Part shown: piece by piece, positions 30,500 through 42,491 of the stretch
Position numbering within the stretch: position 1 is the stretch's first letter
Layout of the letters: each line of letters opens with the position of its first letter
Assembly (NCBI GenBank): GCA_963678675.1
Contig: OY783192.1
Location: forward strand, 26,410,288 to 26,474,287
DNA: 64,000 nt
Direction of reading: 5' to 3'
DNA from: Xiphydria camelus
Taxonomy: Eukaryota > Arthropoda > Insecta > Hymenoptera > Xiphydriidae
Program-made: the position numbers and the translations under genes
Notes under the pieces: model-generated
Told to the model about the DNA's origin: nothing
The model's database searches: none
What the model saw: the letters and a program-made list of their open reading frames with translations, nothing else

Positions 30500-31944
30500 T
30501 TTCTAATATAAACGTTTCAAGATGTGATGCATCCTCCAGGAAGAAGCGTTGATAAAACTTAACAATATATATATTTTCATTATTCAACACAAGAAATACT
30601 TTTTAAATTCGTTTGGTTACGATCGATACAGTTATTCTGTATGAAATTTCATAATCGCCCATCGATATGCCGAATTTTGGGGATGAATTCCACCCCTTTA
30701 AACCGCTCATAAGCACATAAGAAAAAATACGCGTCTCTTATTTTTTAACGTGCTTCAATGTATTACAAGTTCAAGGCAATCAGAACGGGGCACTTCGAAC
30801 AGCTTCTCTATGAGTCGAGCCACTTGGATCACTTTTTGTTTAATAATTGTAGCTGAGACCAAATAGATTGCACTTTATACCTCATTTCCATGCTTGAATC
30901 ACATTTGCATTCGTAGTTCTTACTCTATTCAAATACAAAATGGATAATATTGTGTCGCTAAAAAGTTCAATATTCCAAACACGTATGCATTCGTATTGTA
31001 CCTCCATAAAACGTACATTTGATTACATAGCTCGTAGTATTCATTATTTCCAGGGTCAATTTGATGAACGTCTTCAAAAATACTCAAATCTTTTGCTCGC
31101 CATTGACCGTCTTGACAAATGGGTATAAGACTCTAGATTCCAAGTATGCACTCGTCCACTCGAGCTGGACGATGGTAATAACTCGGTATCCCTTTGACTC
31201 CTGATAAATAGTATTTTTGCCTCGAAAGTACATATAAATAAGAACGTCACAATTGTGAGTTCCTGGAGGTAAAGGGGTATAGCGGAATACACTTTGGCGA
31301 ATGCGATAGAATCGTTCCAGTCACCAAGATATTATAAAAATTCAGTTCCGCAACTTCCTCCTCACTTCATTTTCGCAGCTTATACACATTTACCTCGTCC
31401 TTTAATTCCGAAGACAATATTAGATCTTTTCTCCTGTATAAGATTACATATTTTATAAGAGACGGTTACCTGTCCAGGTTTTATCTTCCTTATTTTCCTG
31501 AACTGAAGGACATAATATTAAGATAGATACATCCCCGCAAAATGGAGGTCCTCCAGGGCTTGAAAGTTCTCGTAATCTCGTTTCGTATTACCTTCGGGGA
31601 AGATTTAGCTCCGTTCTCTTCGCGAGTTGGGGCTTCGATTGTTTTACTGTCTTCCGAAAGTGACTCTTTCATTCGTCTGTCTCGTTCGGGAGGAAGAAAA
31701 GGAACAAACTCAACGATATCCTCATTCTTTCTTTTCTCTTTAAACCAACAATCGGATAGAGTCTTCTTTGAAAACCGTTGGAAGTTTTCTCTGCATTATA
31801 ACGCAGGTCGCTAGGTCGTTCCTTTCATGGGTTTAAATGTCGATATAATCTCGTTTCCTGAATATAATTATCTTATTTGGTTCTTACTTAATATTCGCTC
31901 CGTGAATACGAACAGTATTATACTTTAGTGAGTGTGTATAATTG
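30500..31944. other. No gene recognised
   Basis: AT-rich, apparently unique sequence. Small ORFs (for example 31542-31814, plus) have no family features. Confidence 0.4.
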
Positions 31945-33644
31945 TAGGGGAGACTGGGTACGCGGTTGAAACAATTTTGCTTATATCGTTAATAGCATTG
32001 TCATCAATAAACCAACCGATGATCCAGATATGTTAAATGAAAAAGAGCGTATTTCTATCTACTAATGAGAAGTACCATTTGAGTAGGCCCGGTGTTTTAT
32101 TTGTAATATAATATCAAATTAAGAAAATATCTGATTCGTTTCAACCGTCCCCATACCAGGAGCGGTTGAAACAGCGATTGGGGTCAGTTGAAACGCAAAT
32201 AATACACAATATAATATTAGGTATATGTTTTATTTATTATTTATTATCATTTTAAGAGTAATTATGGCACCGTTTAACAATATAAATCAATCATCATTAT
32301 TTAAAGATACAACTTAATAATATTTAACCCGTCAGCACTCGCGCCAGAGATCATGATTTTCAGAAGTTACTGAACCTTAACCAAATTCGGTATAGGGGGT
32401 TTTTTGGGTCGCTAATCACGAATCTGAAGTCTGATTTCAAAAATTCAAGATGACTGATCCAATATGGCGGACTAGATTTTCGAAAATCGACGGATTTATG
32501 CCAAATTTGGTACAGGGAGGTTTTTTGGGTCGGTTATCACGAATCTGAAGATTTCAATAATTCAAGATGGCGGATCTAATATGGCGGACGATAATTTCGA
32601 AAATTGACGGATTCATGCCAAATTTGGTATAGGGGTTTTTTTGGGTCGTTGATTACGAATATGGTTATATTTATAAAAATTCAAAATTTTCGAAAATCTC
32701 GTCCGCCATATTGGATCCGTCATCTGAAATTTTTGAAATCTGACTTCAGATTCGTGATCAGCGACCCAAATAACCCCCCTATACCAAATTTGGCAGAATT
32801 CGTCGATTTTCAAAAATCTCGTCCGCCATATTAGATCCGCCGTATTGAATTTTTGAAATCCAACTTCAGATTCGTGATCAGCGGCCCAAAAAACCACCTA
32901 TACCGAATCTGGTTTAAGTCCATTAACATTTTGCAAATCATGATCTCTGGCTTGTTTTTTGAGATTAAAAAAATGTGATGTGATAGATAAGTTTTGACAC
33001 CGGATTCGTGATCAGCAGGCAAAACTACTACGGATAACATATATCGCGTCAAATGTATACCCCACTTTTTTTATGTGTGACTGTGTTGTTTTGCCAAAAC
33101 AAAAACAGTAGGTAATAAAGTTTTTAGTAATTGATATCTACTGATAGGGAGAGCAATTATCTATAAAATGATACCAAGTTCATGTGGTGTAACTGCGTTG
33201 TTTGTGCTAAAAAGGGATCCAAACATGGGGTCCACATCCACAGGGGATCCGTTATGATATTGTTTCAACCGTACCCAACCCCCCATTATGTGCAAAACAA
33301 TTTATAGTAATGGTGACAATAATTTCACACTAAAACTAATCACTCTGCCATATTCTACAAGCTTCATTTCAAACACAAAAAAACACTCAATACTCTCACT
33401 TTAATAAAAGCCTTAATAATTGCACAAATCTTCGAACTAAAATATTTATTTTTACTTCTTCAAACACAATAGGGCTTCCTGTAAACAATTGCAGTACGCT
33501 TTGAGACACGCAATACTGAAATTCGTGTTCAGCCTTGTTGTCTACTTCATTCGTCTCTTGCACCCCCCACCTTACCACTCACGGTTCGAAAATATTCACT
33601 CTGTTTCAACCGTCCTTTGTTTCAATCGTACCCAGTCTACCCTA
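31945..33644. mobile_element. TA-flanked foldback element, phrase GTTGAAAC
   Basis: The ends are TAGGGGAGACTGGGTACG and, inward from the right, TAGGGTAGACTGGGTACG. GTTGAAAC or its complement recurs at least seven times in the subterminal regions. The palindrome 32345-32960 is nested inside. No transposase. Confidence 0.75.
32345..32960. mobile_element. Nested palindrome, second copy of the GGCGGATCC family
   Basis: CCAGAGATCATGATTT at the left pairs with AAATCATGATCTCTGG at the right. The interior repeats ATATGGCGGACGA- and GGGTCGCTGATCACGA-like blocks, as in 25002-26020. Confidence 0.7.
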
Positions 33645-33680
33645 CACATGCATATCCGCAGCGTCATCTGTTTTATGGAT

Positions 33681-34104
33681 TGAGTGCCGTTTCATATGGG
33701 ACCGATGATCGGTGCTGACGATGAGGAAGGCCCATTGTTTCAAATGTAGCTTTCACATGAATGCGTATCATCGGTCGACCGATTAAAAATGTTCAAGCCA
33801 TCGGTTAGCCCATGGCGTGTCTGATCGTTGGTTTGTAATCAAGGCCCTTCAACAGACGGAGCTGTTCACATACAGGCTGATCATCGGTTGCGTTTACAAT
33901 AACAGTGTTGTCGATTTTTCCATTTTGCAAGCACATGTTTGATATAAACACGCACAAAGCGACAACAATGTGATGCTCTGCATTTTCCAGATACATATTG
34001 ATGACTGACCATACGACCTCATGTGAAAGTAGTTGTATAGAACTGATGATCAGTTGCGACCGATCATCAGCACCGATCATCGGTCCCATGTGAAACGGCA
34101 CTGA
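33681..34104. mobile_element. MITE with GTGCCGTTTCACATGGGACC ends
   Basis: AGTGCCGTTTCATATGGGAC at the left pairs with GTCCCATGTGAAACGGCACT at the right. The inner arms repeat CCGATGATCGG words. About 424 bp with no transposase; the ends are hAT-like, but no clear 8-bp duplication is visible. Confidence 0.7.
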
Positions 34105-34138
34105 TACTTTATGATGGGCATTTGCTTTGCACGTATAT

Positions 34139-34376
34139 AGTCAACTCTCCTTATAAGGCCGCTTCGCTCAAGCGTCACCCCCACCACGGTGACGCTCTAA
34201 ATGTTTCTTCTCTCGTTATAAGGCCGTTCGTCAATGCGGGTTACTTTGGTCCTGGGATCCTTGTAAACGAAAGTAAGAAACCGTTTGAGGGGAGTGACGC
34301 AAGGAGTGAGGGAAGGCCATTTCTCAGAATGCGCCTCTCCTACAGCCCCTGCACCGGCCTTATAACGAGAGTTGAC
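34139..34376. mobile_element. Pogo-like MITE
   Basis: AGTCAACTCTCCTTATAAGG at the left pairs with CCTTATAACGAGAGTTGACT at the right, next to TA. 238 bp. CAGTCAAC..-type ends with TA flanks are typical of pogo/Tigger-derived MITEs. Confidence 0.65.
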
Positions 34377-36283
34377 TGTACTGTCATACATGCTCACTGA
34401 AGTATAACAGTGTTCGTACGTCGGAGGGAATAAGACATGCCATGGAAGAAAAAGTAGAGAGCAGCACGATGATATGAAATAAAAATGAAATAGAGCGTTG
34501 GAATGATCTTTTACAAGGTCAGGAAGAATAATACGTTTTACGCGTATATGTACACATATAAGGCGTCACAGAGTCTTTGCGTCGCCACCGACCGATGTCC
34601 GGGTCGTTCTCTTCCAGAACGTACCGATCTCAAATTGACACGAAAGGAAAGAAAGGCCGAGGTGTTTTCCTTCGCGCTAAGCGAAGAACGAGGGCTTTAC
34701 GACGATTCTGCGTGAGGGAAGGAAAGCTCGTAATTTTTATAGGTCGTTGAGAAGCCCCCCGTGATCACCAGACGATCGTTCGCGATGGACAGTTACGGCG
34801 TCAATTTAGATGGTGTTTTCGCACGCCCACTTTTGATGATAAATTATGCGAGGCAAACAAAGTGGCTTGGCGTGGCGAGAAAATTGGTCTAATTCGCTCA
34901 AATTTTCAGCAAAAAATGCAAACGTGGGACGGGAAGCGACAAAGTGCGATAAACAGTTCCCTCGCGTTGGTGGGAGCGACGATTTTACGCTCGGCATGCT
35001 GGGACCCGATAATCCATTATACTTGAAACGCATCAAGTACGACGTATCGATTAAGGAAGACAGCGGCTAGTTGGTACGAGAAGTTGGCCCCTCATTCTCT
35101 CTATTTTACGTAACCTCGAGGGGCCAACTTCTCGTGTCAATCAGCCCTAATCTCTCCTAAATCTCGAGTATATTTCGTACCGTATTTCGACGAATTAGTG
35201 GAGCAAAATCCACTAATTAATTAGATACGCCAATAATTATAGCTTCTGTATGCATCTACTTTTGCTGCAAAATGGTATAGTTATTCCATTAACTCATTTG
35301 ATCAAACATTTTACTGTTTGCAACAGTGAAATATCCTTTTTCGGCCAAAAGATCACTCGCAGGAAAAATAGCTTCACTTCGTAAAGCAATTTCTCCTCGA
35401 AATAAGTGACAAAGATCATATAAGTACGTCTAAAACACTCAATTATAAGTTTGGTTCTCTAACAAATATGACAGTTTTCACAAAACACGAACTACGTAAA
35501 TTCTAAATTAATTTTATATTTTATTATCAAAACTCACATCACGGTATCCTTACGAATTAATCGATCAAGTTTACTCGGCCAAGAAGCCATGTTCAGAATG
35601 GTAGATAATACATTGTCTGTACCTGAGATGTTATCAAGGGATTTGTATCTATTATGTAACGTCCACGCGCAGCGGCGATAACTCGAATCGTATAGCGTCA
35701 ATGGGGAGCGGAAGAGCCGACCAACTTCGAGCGAGCACAATAGATGATAGAGGATGGACCGGGAAGAGCAAGGAGAGGAGGTACGAAGAGATGCGAACCG
35801 GAGATTGTAAATCGGAGAGACGGACCTCTGGTTTACCGTTCACCTGCACCTGGTCGGACACCATTAACAGCGGAAGAGTTCGTCTTCTACCCAAATGAAT
35901 GATACTCACGGTCGTTAACAGCAGTGAAACCGCGCGGACCGCGTGTATTGTCTCGTCGTTTACGTTGAAATCATTCGAAGGAAGCACACGTCGCCGCGCA
36001 AAACAAGAACATCTATATTTCAGAAAACGACGAAAGGGTGACGTCGGCATGACGAAAAATGACATAGCGTACGCGTATATACATATATTCATGATACATA
36101 CGAAAGGCGGCGAAGCGAAAAGATAAAGGGAGCGGCGAACAGTGACAAAATTGTTCGATTATACATATTTTTTCCCTTTAACCTCCCCTTCCCGAAGGCG
36201 GCTTTACATCCGGAATTATCAAGTGGTCGCGTGGTACTTATCTACCCCCTCTTGTGGAAATAGCTTTACGCCTCGTGCCATGC
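34377..36283. other. No gene recognised; small hairpin at 35075-35138
   Basis: Mixed composition. GC-richer patches at 34560-34760 and 35640-36060 hold short ORFs without family features and may be host non-coding sequence. ACGAGAAGTTGGCCCCTC at 35075 pairs with GAGGGGCCAACTTCTCGT at 35121-35138, a compact hairpin. A CGAGAAGATGGCCCCTCG word recurs at 40118. Confidence 0.4.
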
Positions 36284-36287
36284 AAAT

Positions 36288-38092
36288 CGTCGGTCTTCTC
36301 ACGTAAGGGCGTATCTCAGTTTAGATGATTTCTCAGGAGAGCGATTTAAAATATTTTACGATTTTTCATTGTGAATAAGTCCTGCAATTATTTTTATAGC
36401 TTGGCGATTCTTTTTATGTAGCAAATAATATTGTAGGGCTTAGAGAATTTGTCAATACAATAGTGTTTGGTACTTTAAAAGTAGTGAAAAAAAAATTATT
36501 AAAAAGTTACGCCCTCACGTGTGACGTGTTTATCAGGACAAAAATGAGATACGCCTACCGAGGCAATATAAAACGATTCAAAATAACGTTATTTATTGAC
36601 AACAGTGAAAATAATAACTTACATCTGTCGTAAAAATAAATAAACCATAAAAATGTAACTTTCACAAAGTATTAATATTTGGTTGAAAAAACATAAAAAC
36701 TAAGGTCTTATTATTATTACTTATCAAGATGAAACAGAGATTTAAAGAAATCTTGGTGTTCTTTTTGTTTGAGCACAGGAGTAACTCCCGAACACAAAGA
36801 AAGCAAATCTTGGTACTTGTCTTTACTTATTTTCTTTTGTCCTGCATTCAATTGTCTAAGCTTATACGTTTTAATATTATGTTGTTGGTTTCGTTTTAGT
36901 GATAAGCTATCATAATTTTGTTCATTGTGGCTCTCTTTAAAAAAATCTGATCTGGAGAATCTTTCTTGACCTTTATTTCCATAATATCTGTCCACTTTAC
37001 TTGGTTTCCTAAATCACTCTTCCTCACACGGTCAAGATTCTTACATCTTTTGAAAGCTGTTTAAAATCAAAAAAGTCTTCACTATTCAGTGATCTTACTT
37101 TGTACGGCTGTTTCGATCTTGCCAGAGAAAAAACTGGGTGTAATTGAGAAGGAACGTAGATATTTCCTGAATGTTTCATAGCGTAGCCTATTGCGCTATG
37201 CGCAGAATCGCCTTCGTTTTGTCCGTGAAAGGACTCGAAGAATCTTAAAGATATTTCTTTCAAATTATCGAAGTGAGCTACAGCATAGAGAAGCATCGCA
37301 GCCATGACAGTATTTTTATTTTGGCCCCTACATCCATCAGAAAAAAGGACCACTTCTTGGGTTACCCCATTGTCATTATAATACTCCAAAGTTTTATAAA
37401 CTGCCGTCGCTATTTCTGATGCCCCTCTTTTACTAATGCCTTCATGCCACGTCCAGCAGAAACAGTCTCTACTGGCAATATCATAAAACGTTAAATTAAA
37501 ATTAGCCAATCTGTTTTTATAAAATAACGCATTTTCGTTGCAGGTGGGTAAATATATCACCTGTTGAAGATCAAAACACCCACATAGCAAAGTTCGGTCT
37601 TCTTTTGCCTTTTGTTTTTGTTTTTACTTAATTTCCCTTACTTTATCTTTTTCTGAAACATGTTTTTTATACTTCTCTCTCAACTGTTCTATCTCTTGTT
37701 CAGTTCCATTTTTGGCTATTGTGCATAAAGTACAGAGATCTTTTTTAGGAGAAAAAAAGGATAGGTTTTTTGTCTTAAAGATTCTCTGATAAGTTGTGAA
37801 GGAAGGCTTGCCCTCATTCTTAATAGCCCAATCCTCTAAAAACATAAAATGCATCTTACGTAATGTTAGGTCAGGGTGAAGATATTGCCTCGAGGAAGAT
37901 AGGCCTATACGTAAGATTTAAATTTTGATTATTTTGAGATACGACAAAAAAATATATGGGGAATAGCAAAAGTATAAAATGTTGAGGTACGCCGGGTCGC
38001 GTGATAAAAATATAAGGCTTAAGCAACCTATTGGCGGTCTTAACTCAATTTTCAAATTTTCTGAGATACGCCCTTACGTGAGAAGACCGACG
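36288..38092 (-). mobile_element. Sola-like DNA transposon with decayed transposase
   Basis: The inverted ends CGTCGGTCTTCTCACGTAAG and GGCGTATCTCAG match at both sides. They are flanked by AAAT (36284-36287, 38093-38096), a 4-bp duplication compatible with the Sola superfamily. 1.8 kb with a minus-strand coding region. Confidence 0.7.
36717..37860 (-). pseudogene. Transposase-like protein (FSDGCRGQNKN family), fragmented
   Basis: Three minus-strand pieces in transcription order. The first, 37624-37854, has FFSPKKDLCTLCTIAK and a charged helix. The second, 37024-37590, is open for 188 residues with FDLQQVIYLPTCNENALFYK, CFCWTWHEGISKRG, VVLFSDGCRGQNKNTVMAAM and FHGQNEGDSAHSAIGYAMK. The third, 36717-36995, is the C-terminus. 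SDGC/QNKN and HGQNEGD probably hold catalytic acids of a DDE fold. Such proteins are widespread in insect genomes as transposon products. The pieces are separated by stops or frame changes. Confidence 0.65.
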
Positions 38093-38096
38093 AAAT

Positions 38097-38855
38097 GTAT
38101 CTACTATTACATTGTAAGAGAACAGTAGGACGCACACTCAAAGAAAAATCTGGTCGAAGAAACCATAATTACGTCAGAAATTGTGGTCACTTTTGGCGTC
38201 AGCCACGATTTCATAGTTGTTCCAAACAGTGATATTCTGGTTATAATGACAAGAGATTAAGGTTGCTGCATGGTCGACAAATGTCCCTAACCTTTTTTTC
38301 ATATACGAGTAACACTACCATGCAGTAATATTATCGTTCAACTTCTGTGGTTAATTTAATCATAGTGCATGGCTATCATGAACTATACAATCTTATTGTT
38401 ATTGTAATCGTGCAACAAAAGTTATTTCGACTATATTTATAGTCGTATATACTCGTATGGTACTAGCAATTAGGAAAATTCAATCATGTGATTATGATTG
38501 GTTTTACTAGCCACTTTTCTCTCAGTACAGTATGTATTCGTAAACGTTACATTTAAAATGACGAGCATCACTATGCTTTTCTTTATTTCTGAATAATACT
38601 TCAATAGTTTTTTTGCGACTACGAAGTTATGATAAATGAGGAACAGTAATTCGGATTTCTCGCTAGATTTTGTACTGTAAATTCGAAAAATTGGAACAAA
38701 ATTATTTATCCCGTATTTTGTCTCGTCTTGTCATCGTCTTGTAAGATTATTCTCTCTCGCACTCGTTACTTGGGACGAGTATAAGTTCGTCTCTCTGGTT
38801 TTTAGATGACGTTACAAACTTGTAGAGAGAAATGCACTTACATATAAGTTTACGG
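38097..38855. other. No gene recognised
   Basis: AT-rich sequence between the Sola-like element and the hairpin. No exon or repeat boundary is seen. Confidence 0.4.
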
Positions 38856-39122
38856 ATAATTGAGGGGGTCAGAAGCCAAGGGGTCCAAGCAGAAATACAA
38901 GTTTTCCGAGATGCTCCACATTAAAGTATTCTTGTTCTTTAAAAATACCTGCAATTTTCCTTTGCCTCAAGTGTATAAGGTGTATGAATAGTTCATACAG
39001 CTTATATATTTGAGGCAAAGAAATTGCAGGTATTTTTAAAGAACAAGAATACTTTAATGTGGAGCATCTCGGAAAACTTGTATTTCTACTTGGACCCCTT
39101 GGCTTCTGACCCCCTCAATTAT
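38856..39122. repeat. Near-perfect 267-bp hairpin
   Basis: ATAATTGAGGGGGTCAGAAG at the left pairs with its complement ending at 39122. About 110 bp of arm is almost identical, including AAATACAAGTTTTCCGAGATG and TACCTGCAATTT blocks. The spacer is short. Most likely a young MITE; its transcript would fold into a long double strand. Confidence 0.8.
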
Positions 39123-39599
39123 TCTTCCGGACATTTCTTTTTCGTTTCATATTGAATGTGTACACAAATTACAAATTGCATTAAGAGAAAAAGGAACATT
39201 TTTTATGCGAATACTGAATTCTGTAAGCAATAGAAATGAAGATCTGCTGAATTTGATGCGAAATTTCTTCATGTAAATCGCTACTCAACTTAATTACTAT
39301 ATAGTCAAAATATAGGCAACTTAAGAAAATGGAACCATGAAAATAGTAAACTGAAGTACTTCATTTTGTATATGCCCCAATTTCCCCTATAAATTCTCTT
39401 CAATAAAAATACCCTAGGACAATTGAAATTATTACAGTTCACAAATACACGCCAAAAGAAGAAATCCACTTTGCTGGGAGCATTGTACATAGGAAATCAG
39501 CTGATACGCACATGTATACACAGATGCCGAAATATTCGCAATATCGAAACACACAGGAAGGAACGGGGTGTCGTCCGACATTCAAATTCAAGTGGAGCA
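39123..39599. other. 3' flank of the ionotropic receptor gene
   Basis: Downstream (minus sense) of the receptor stop codon. It probably includes its 3' UTR. TTTTATTG-type reverse polyadenylation words occur near 39400, but none is decisive. Confidence 0.4.
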
Positions 39600-39971
39600 T
39601 CACGCGGAATCGGGAAGTTCTCCCCGATGAGGGGATGAAGAGCTTCGCCTGCGCGCGACAGCCAATTCCACCGTAAAAACCAGCAGACAGAGTAGCGTAC
39701 CGCTGAGGTAAAACCAAAATGCTCCCTGCATTCTCTTCAGCGTGAAATGTTCCTTGCTCGTCAAGTTCAGGTAACTTTTCTCCGTGACCCTCGTTATCAG
39801 CTTCTCGTGGCTCTTGATCCAAAAGGTGATGTAACCGCCCTCTATCATGCCATCGAGAACTTGGTTCAATGATATCACCGAGTAAGATGATGCGATTAAA
39901 GATATCGAGGACCAGGACAACTTCTCGTTGATGTAGGTCACGTGACGAAACTGGGATTTGGTGTTTAACAC
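39600..39971 (-). CDS. Ionotropic receptor (IR), last exon
   Basis: Final exon of a divergent ionotropic glutamate receptor-like chemoreceptor, a ligand-gated cation channel in the plasma membrane of sensory neurons. It is 372 bp with an acceptor AG at 39972-39973 (CATTTCAG before GTGTTAAAC) and ends in TGA at 39600. It encodes the end of the ligand-binding S2 lobe (SSYSVISLNQVLDGMIEGGY, FTLKRMQGAFWFY) and the third membrane helix (FYLSGTLLCLLVFTVELAVA) with a short cytoplasmic tail. It joins in phase 0 to the exon at 41557-41643. Glutamate-contact residues are not conserved enough to name a ligand. The gene continues beyond the right side of the window. Which IR subfamily it belongs to is undetermined. 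Confidence 0.85.
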   Translation of the reverse strand: MLNTKSQFRHVTYINEKLSWSSISLIASSYSVISLNQVLDGMIEGGYITFWIKSHEKLITRVTEKSYLNLTSKEHFTLKRMQGAFWFYLSGTLLCLLVFTVELAVARRRSSSSPHRGELPDSA

Positions 39972-40148
39972 CTGAAATGATACACGTTCGATGCGTCGCT
40001 GTCATTAAAGATGATAGATGATCATATTTTTGTACCACGAAAGGACGCCAACTATTGAGGTGCCCACCCTATGGACACAATTGTTTTGTTAGGGAAGACT
40101 GAGGGTGAAGCGATACGAGAAGATGGCCCCTCGTTGCCATACAAATTA

Positions 40149-40471
40149 CAGTAATCCCTCGTTATCCGCGGGGATTATGTTCTTACAATATTCCGCGGAT
40201 AACGAAATCGCGGATAACGAAACTATAGAAGCCCATTTATAAAATACTTAGTGAATTAGTGAAAATTCGCCAATCTCGCTAATTCTAAGCACAAAAATTA
40301 TAACGAAAATTAAATGAGTTAACTTTTATTTGTGTCGTGCTTATGCTACTGCTTGCCCGCGCTTGCTCTTTTCTGTGGGGAGGTGGAAATCATACGATAA
40401 AACGCGGGAATTTCAAATCACGGATATCCGAAACCGCGGAAAAAGAATCCGCGGATAACGAGGGATTACTG
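40149..40471. mobile_element. Pogo/Tigger-like MITE in an IR intron
   Basis: CAGTAATCCCTCGTTATCCG at the left and its complement at the right, flanked by TA (40147-40148, 40472-40473). Internal CGCGGATAACG words repeat. 323 bp, no transposase. Its flanks (GGCCCCTCGTTGCC / ACGAGGGGTTAA) hint at insertion into an older inverted repeat. Confidence 0.8.
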
Positions 40472-40527
40472 TATTCGGAACGAGGGGTTAATCCCCCGCG
40501 ACAACTTCCTTTGATCTCCCTTGTTTA

Positions 40528-41375
40528 GGGGCCATCCATATATTACGTAAGACGTTTGAGGGGGAGGGGGTGTGTGAATATTTCTTACAGTGTCTTACAA
40601 TGAGGCGGGGTCTAGACCTCATCTTACGTGAGAAATTCCTAGCCAAAAATGCTATCAAATCACTCAATACAGATTGAAAGAAGTCCTGTACTTTGCATTA
40701 AATAAAGCAGTAACAATAGAGAAAAGAATGTGCAAAACCCAGGATCAAGCAGAGAAGAGGCGACCTGCACGAGTGGCATTGCGTCGTGATCGGGAGCTTA
40801 TGTGCATCTTCCGAGATAGTGAAACGGGAGTGGAGGACGTCGAGTGGGTTGAGGAACAGGTCGCCTCTACTGAGGATATATTTTATTAAACGAAGTTTAA
40901 AAATGAAGTTACTTGAATTGAGTGAATATATGTTTTCTAACGTTTTCCGTTGATACGAAGAGTTAGAACGAGGATGAAGTACATAAAGAAATATACCGTA
41001 GTAGAGACTATAAACTTTACATCAATCGTGTTGGGCTTCCACTCGGATAAAAGACGCTGTTGATACACGATTAGAGAATAGCGAATAATGAAGAGTCTAT
41101 TTAAACAGCTCCTATGTACAGCATCCTCGTTCTGACTATGTATGATGCTATTGTTTAGCAGGACTGTCTCGAAATATAGTCAATCTCTTCCTAATATTCA
41201 TCTGATATTTGAAAGCAGTATAAACGGCAAGCTCAAGAATGACTTTAAAAAAGTTACGTCTTATGTAAGATTTGGGGGGGGGGGGGGGGCATCTGGAATC
41301 TTACAGTATCTTACACTGGGGGGAGGGGGGGTCAAAAAGAGGCCAAAATGTCTTACGTAATATATGGATGGCCCC
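40528..41375. mobile_element. Harbinger-like MITE in an IR intron
   Basis: GGGGCCATCCATATATTACG at the left and its complement at the right, flanked by TTA (40525-40527, 41376-41378), the 3-bp duplication typical of PIF/Harbinger. 848 bp. A 16-base G run lies near 41275. The 71-codon plus-strand ORF at 40674-40889 has no recognised domain. Confidence 0.75.
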
Positions 41376-41556
41376 TTATGAAGTTCTAGCTTCTTAAGAA
41401 ATATTTATTGAAATTTATATAAATTTCGCTCTACAAAGATATTCTACAGTATCCAACGTGGGCTCAATGTTCAAAGACGACGAAATAATTGAAGTTTTAA
41501 ACTTAATAACCATTTTTGGTATTCGTTATCCTTATTTGAAAAGAAAACTATTATAC

Positions 41557-41643
41557 CTGAGAAATTGAAGCGACGCAGGGAATGCCTCCGGTACCGGATG
41601 TCAATGCTTCTAGATTCACCAAGAATTGCTTCATGTTGAAAAC
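41557..41643 (-). CDS. Ionotropic receptor, 29-codon exon
   Basis: A short exon whose phases fit both neighbours. Acceptor TTTAG lies before GTTTTCAACATG, and donor CAG/GTATAA follows SISQ. It encodes VFNMKQFLVNLEALTS and GTGGIPCVASISQ, part of the S2 lobe. The 121-bp intron separating it from the upstream exon is open in the other frame, so a naive ORF reads through it. The intron is supported by splice sites and by restored frame continuity. The downstream intron is 1585 bp and holds a pogo-like and a Harbinger-like MITE. Confidence 0.75.
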
Positions 41644-41764
41644 CTAAACGTAAAACGTACGGATCTGAATTTAGAGGAAAAATCGCTTTTCCGATTGAAA
41701 CGAAGATTTCGTTTACTATTGCGTCGAGGTTTAATGGCAACTGACACGATAATCGAACTGTCAC

Positions 41765-42121
41765 CTTAAATTCGCGATAAATACGCGGGCAGCATTCCTT
41801 GAAGAGGTCTCTCACTTCGATCAATCCCCCGGCCTCATTGTCGCTGCGGTCGAACTCCTGTAGTGTGTTTATTTCGGGATGGACCGGAGAATTCGTCATG
41901 CTCCCAGTGAGATTGGCCAGGTACAACTGTCCCATGGCGAAACCGAAGAATATCCATACTATATAGTAGGTTCTTTGGGAACAGCGCTTTGGTCGTATCG
42001 TTGATGATATTCCGAGAAACGTTGATATCATTTGAACCGTAGCGAAGTGACGTCGGAAGTGAGGTACGATGAGCCCGGCTGTGAGGACTATCGGTATCAC
42101 GATAATCAGTGACAGCCAAAC
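41765..42121 (-). CDS. Ionotropic receptor, channel-pore exon
   Basis: Encodes membrane helix 1 (VWLSLIIVIPIVLTAGLIV), the pore-loop region (ATVQMISTFLGISSTIR), helix 2 (YYIVWIFFGFAMGQLYLANL) and the start of S2 (VHPEINTLQEFDRSD). The acceptor AG is at 42122-42123 and the donor AAG/GTGACA at 41765. Phase 0 on both sides. No stop or frameshift. The pore arrangement M1-loop-M2 is diagnostic of the ionotropic receptor superfamily. Confidence 0.85.
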
Positions 42122-42491
42122 CTCGTGGAGAATTAAATGTTTATGTATTATGTAAGTTTAAGGAAGTGTTCCCCAAAAAGGGAGAAAAGATATGCTTTTT
42201 TAAACCATATGACCATAGTGAAAGATTTATAGCCATTCAAATTGTAATTACTGGTCTCCGTAAATATTTTATAGCAAAATTCTCACAAAAGAAATGTATT
42301 AAAAATATTGTTCCTCACTAATATACTCTAAATAACGATAATTTGTATTACTTTGGCGAGTAGATAATAAATTTTTGGCAGATAATGAATTTTTCTATAT
42401 ATGCTTACGAATAATAAGGTTTATAATCCACTTGCACTATTTATACAGAGTGAGTTTTCAAAGGTTCGGAGCTCGGGCGTACATAAAGGTT
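42122..42491. other. Start of the 21-kb IR intron
   Basis: Intronic AT-rich sequence before the first transposon boundary. No gene seen. Confidence 0.5.
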
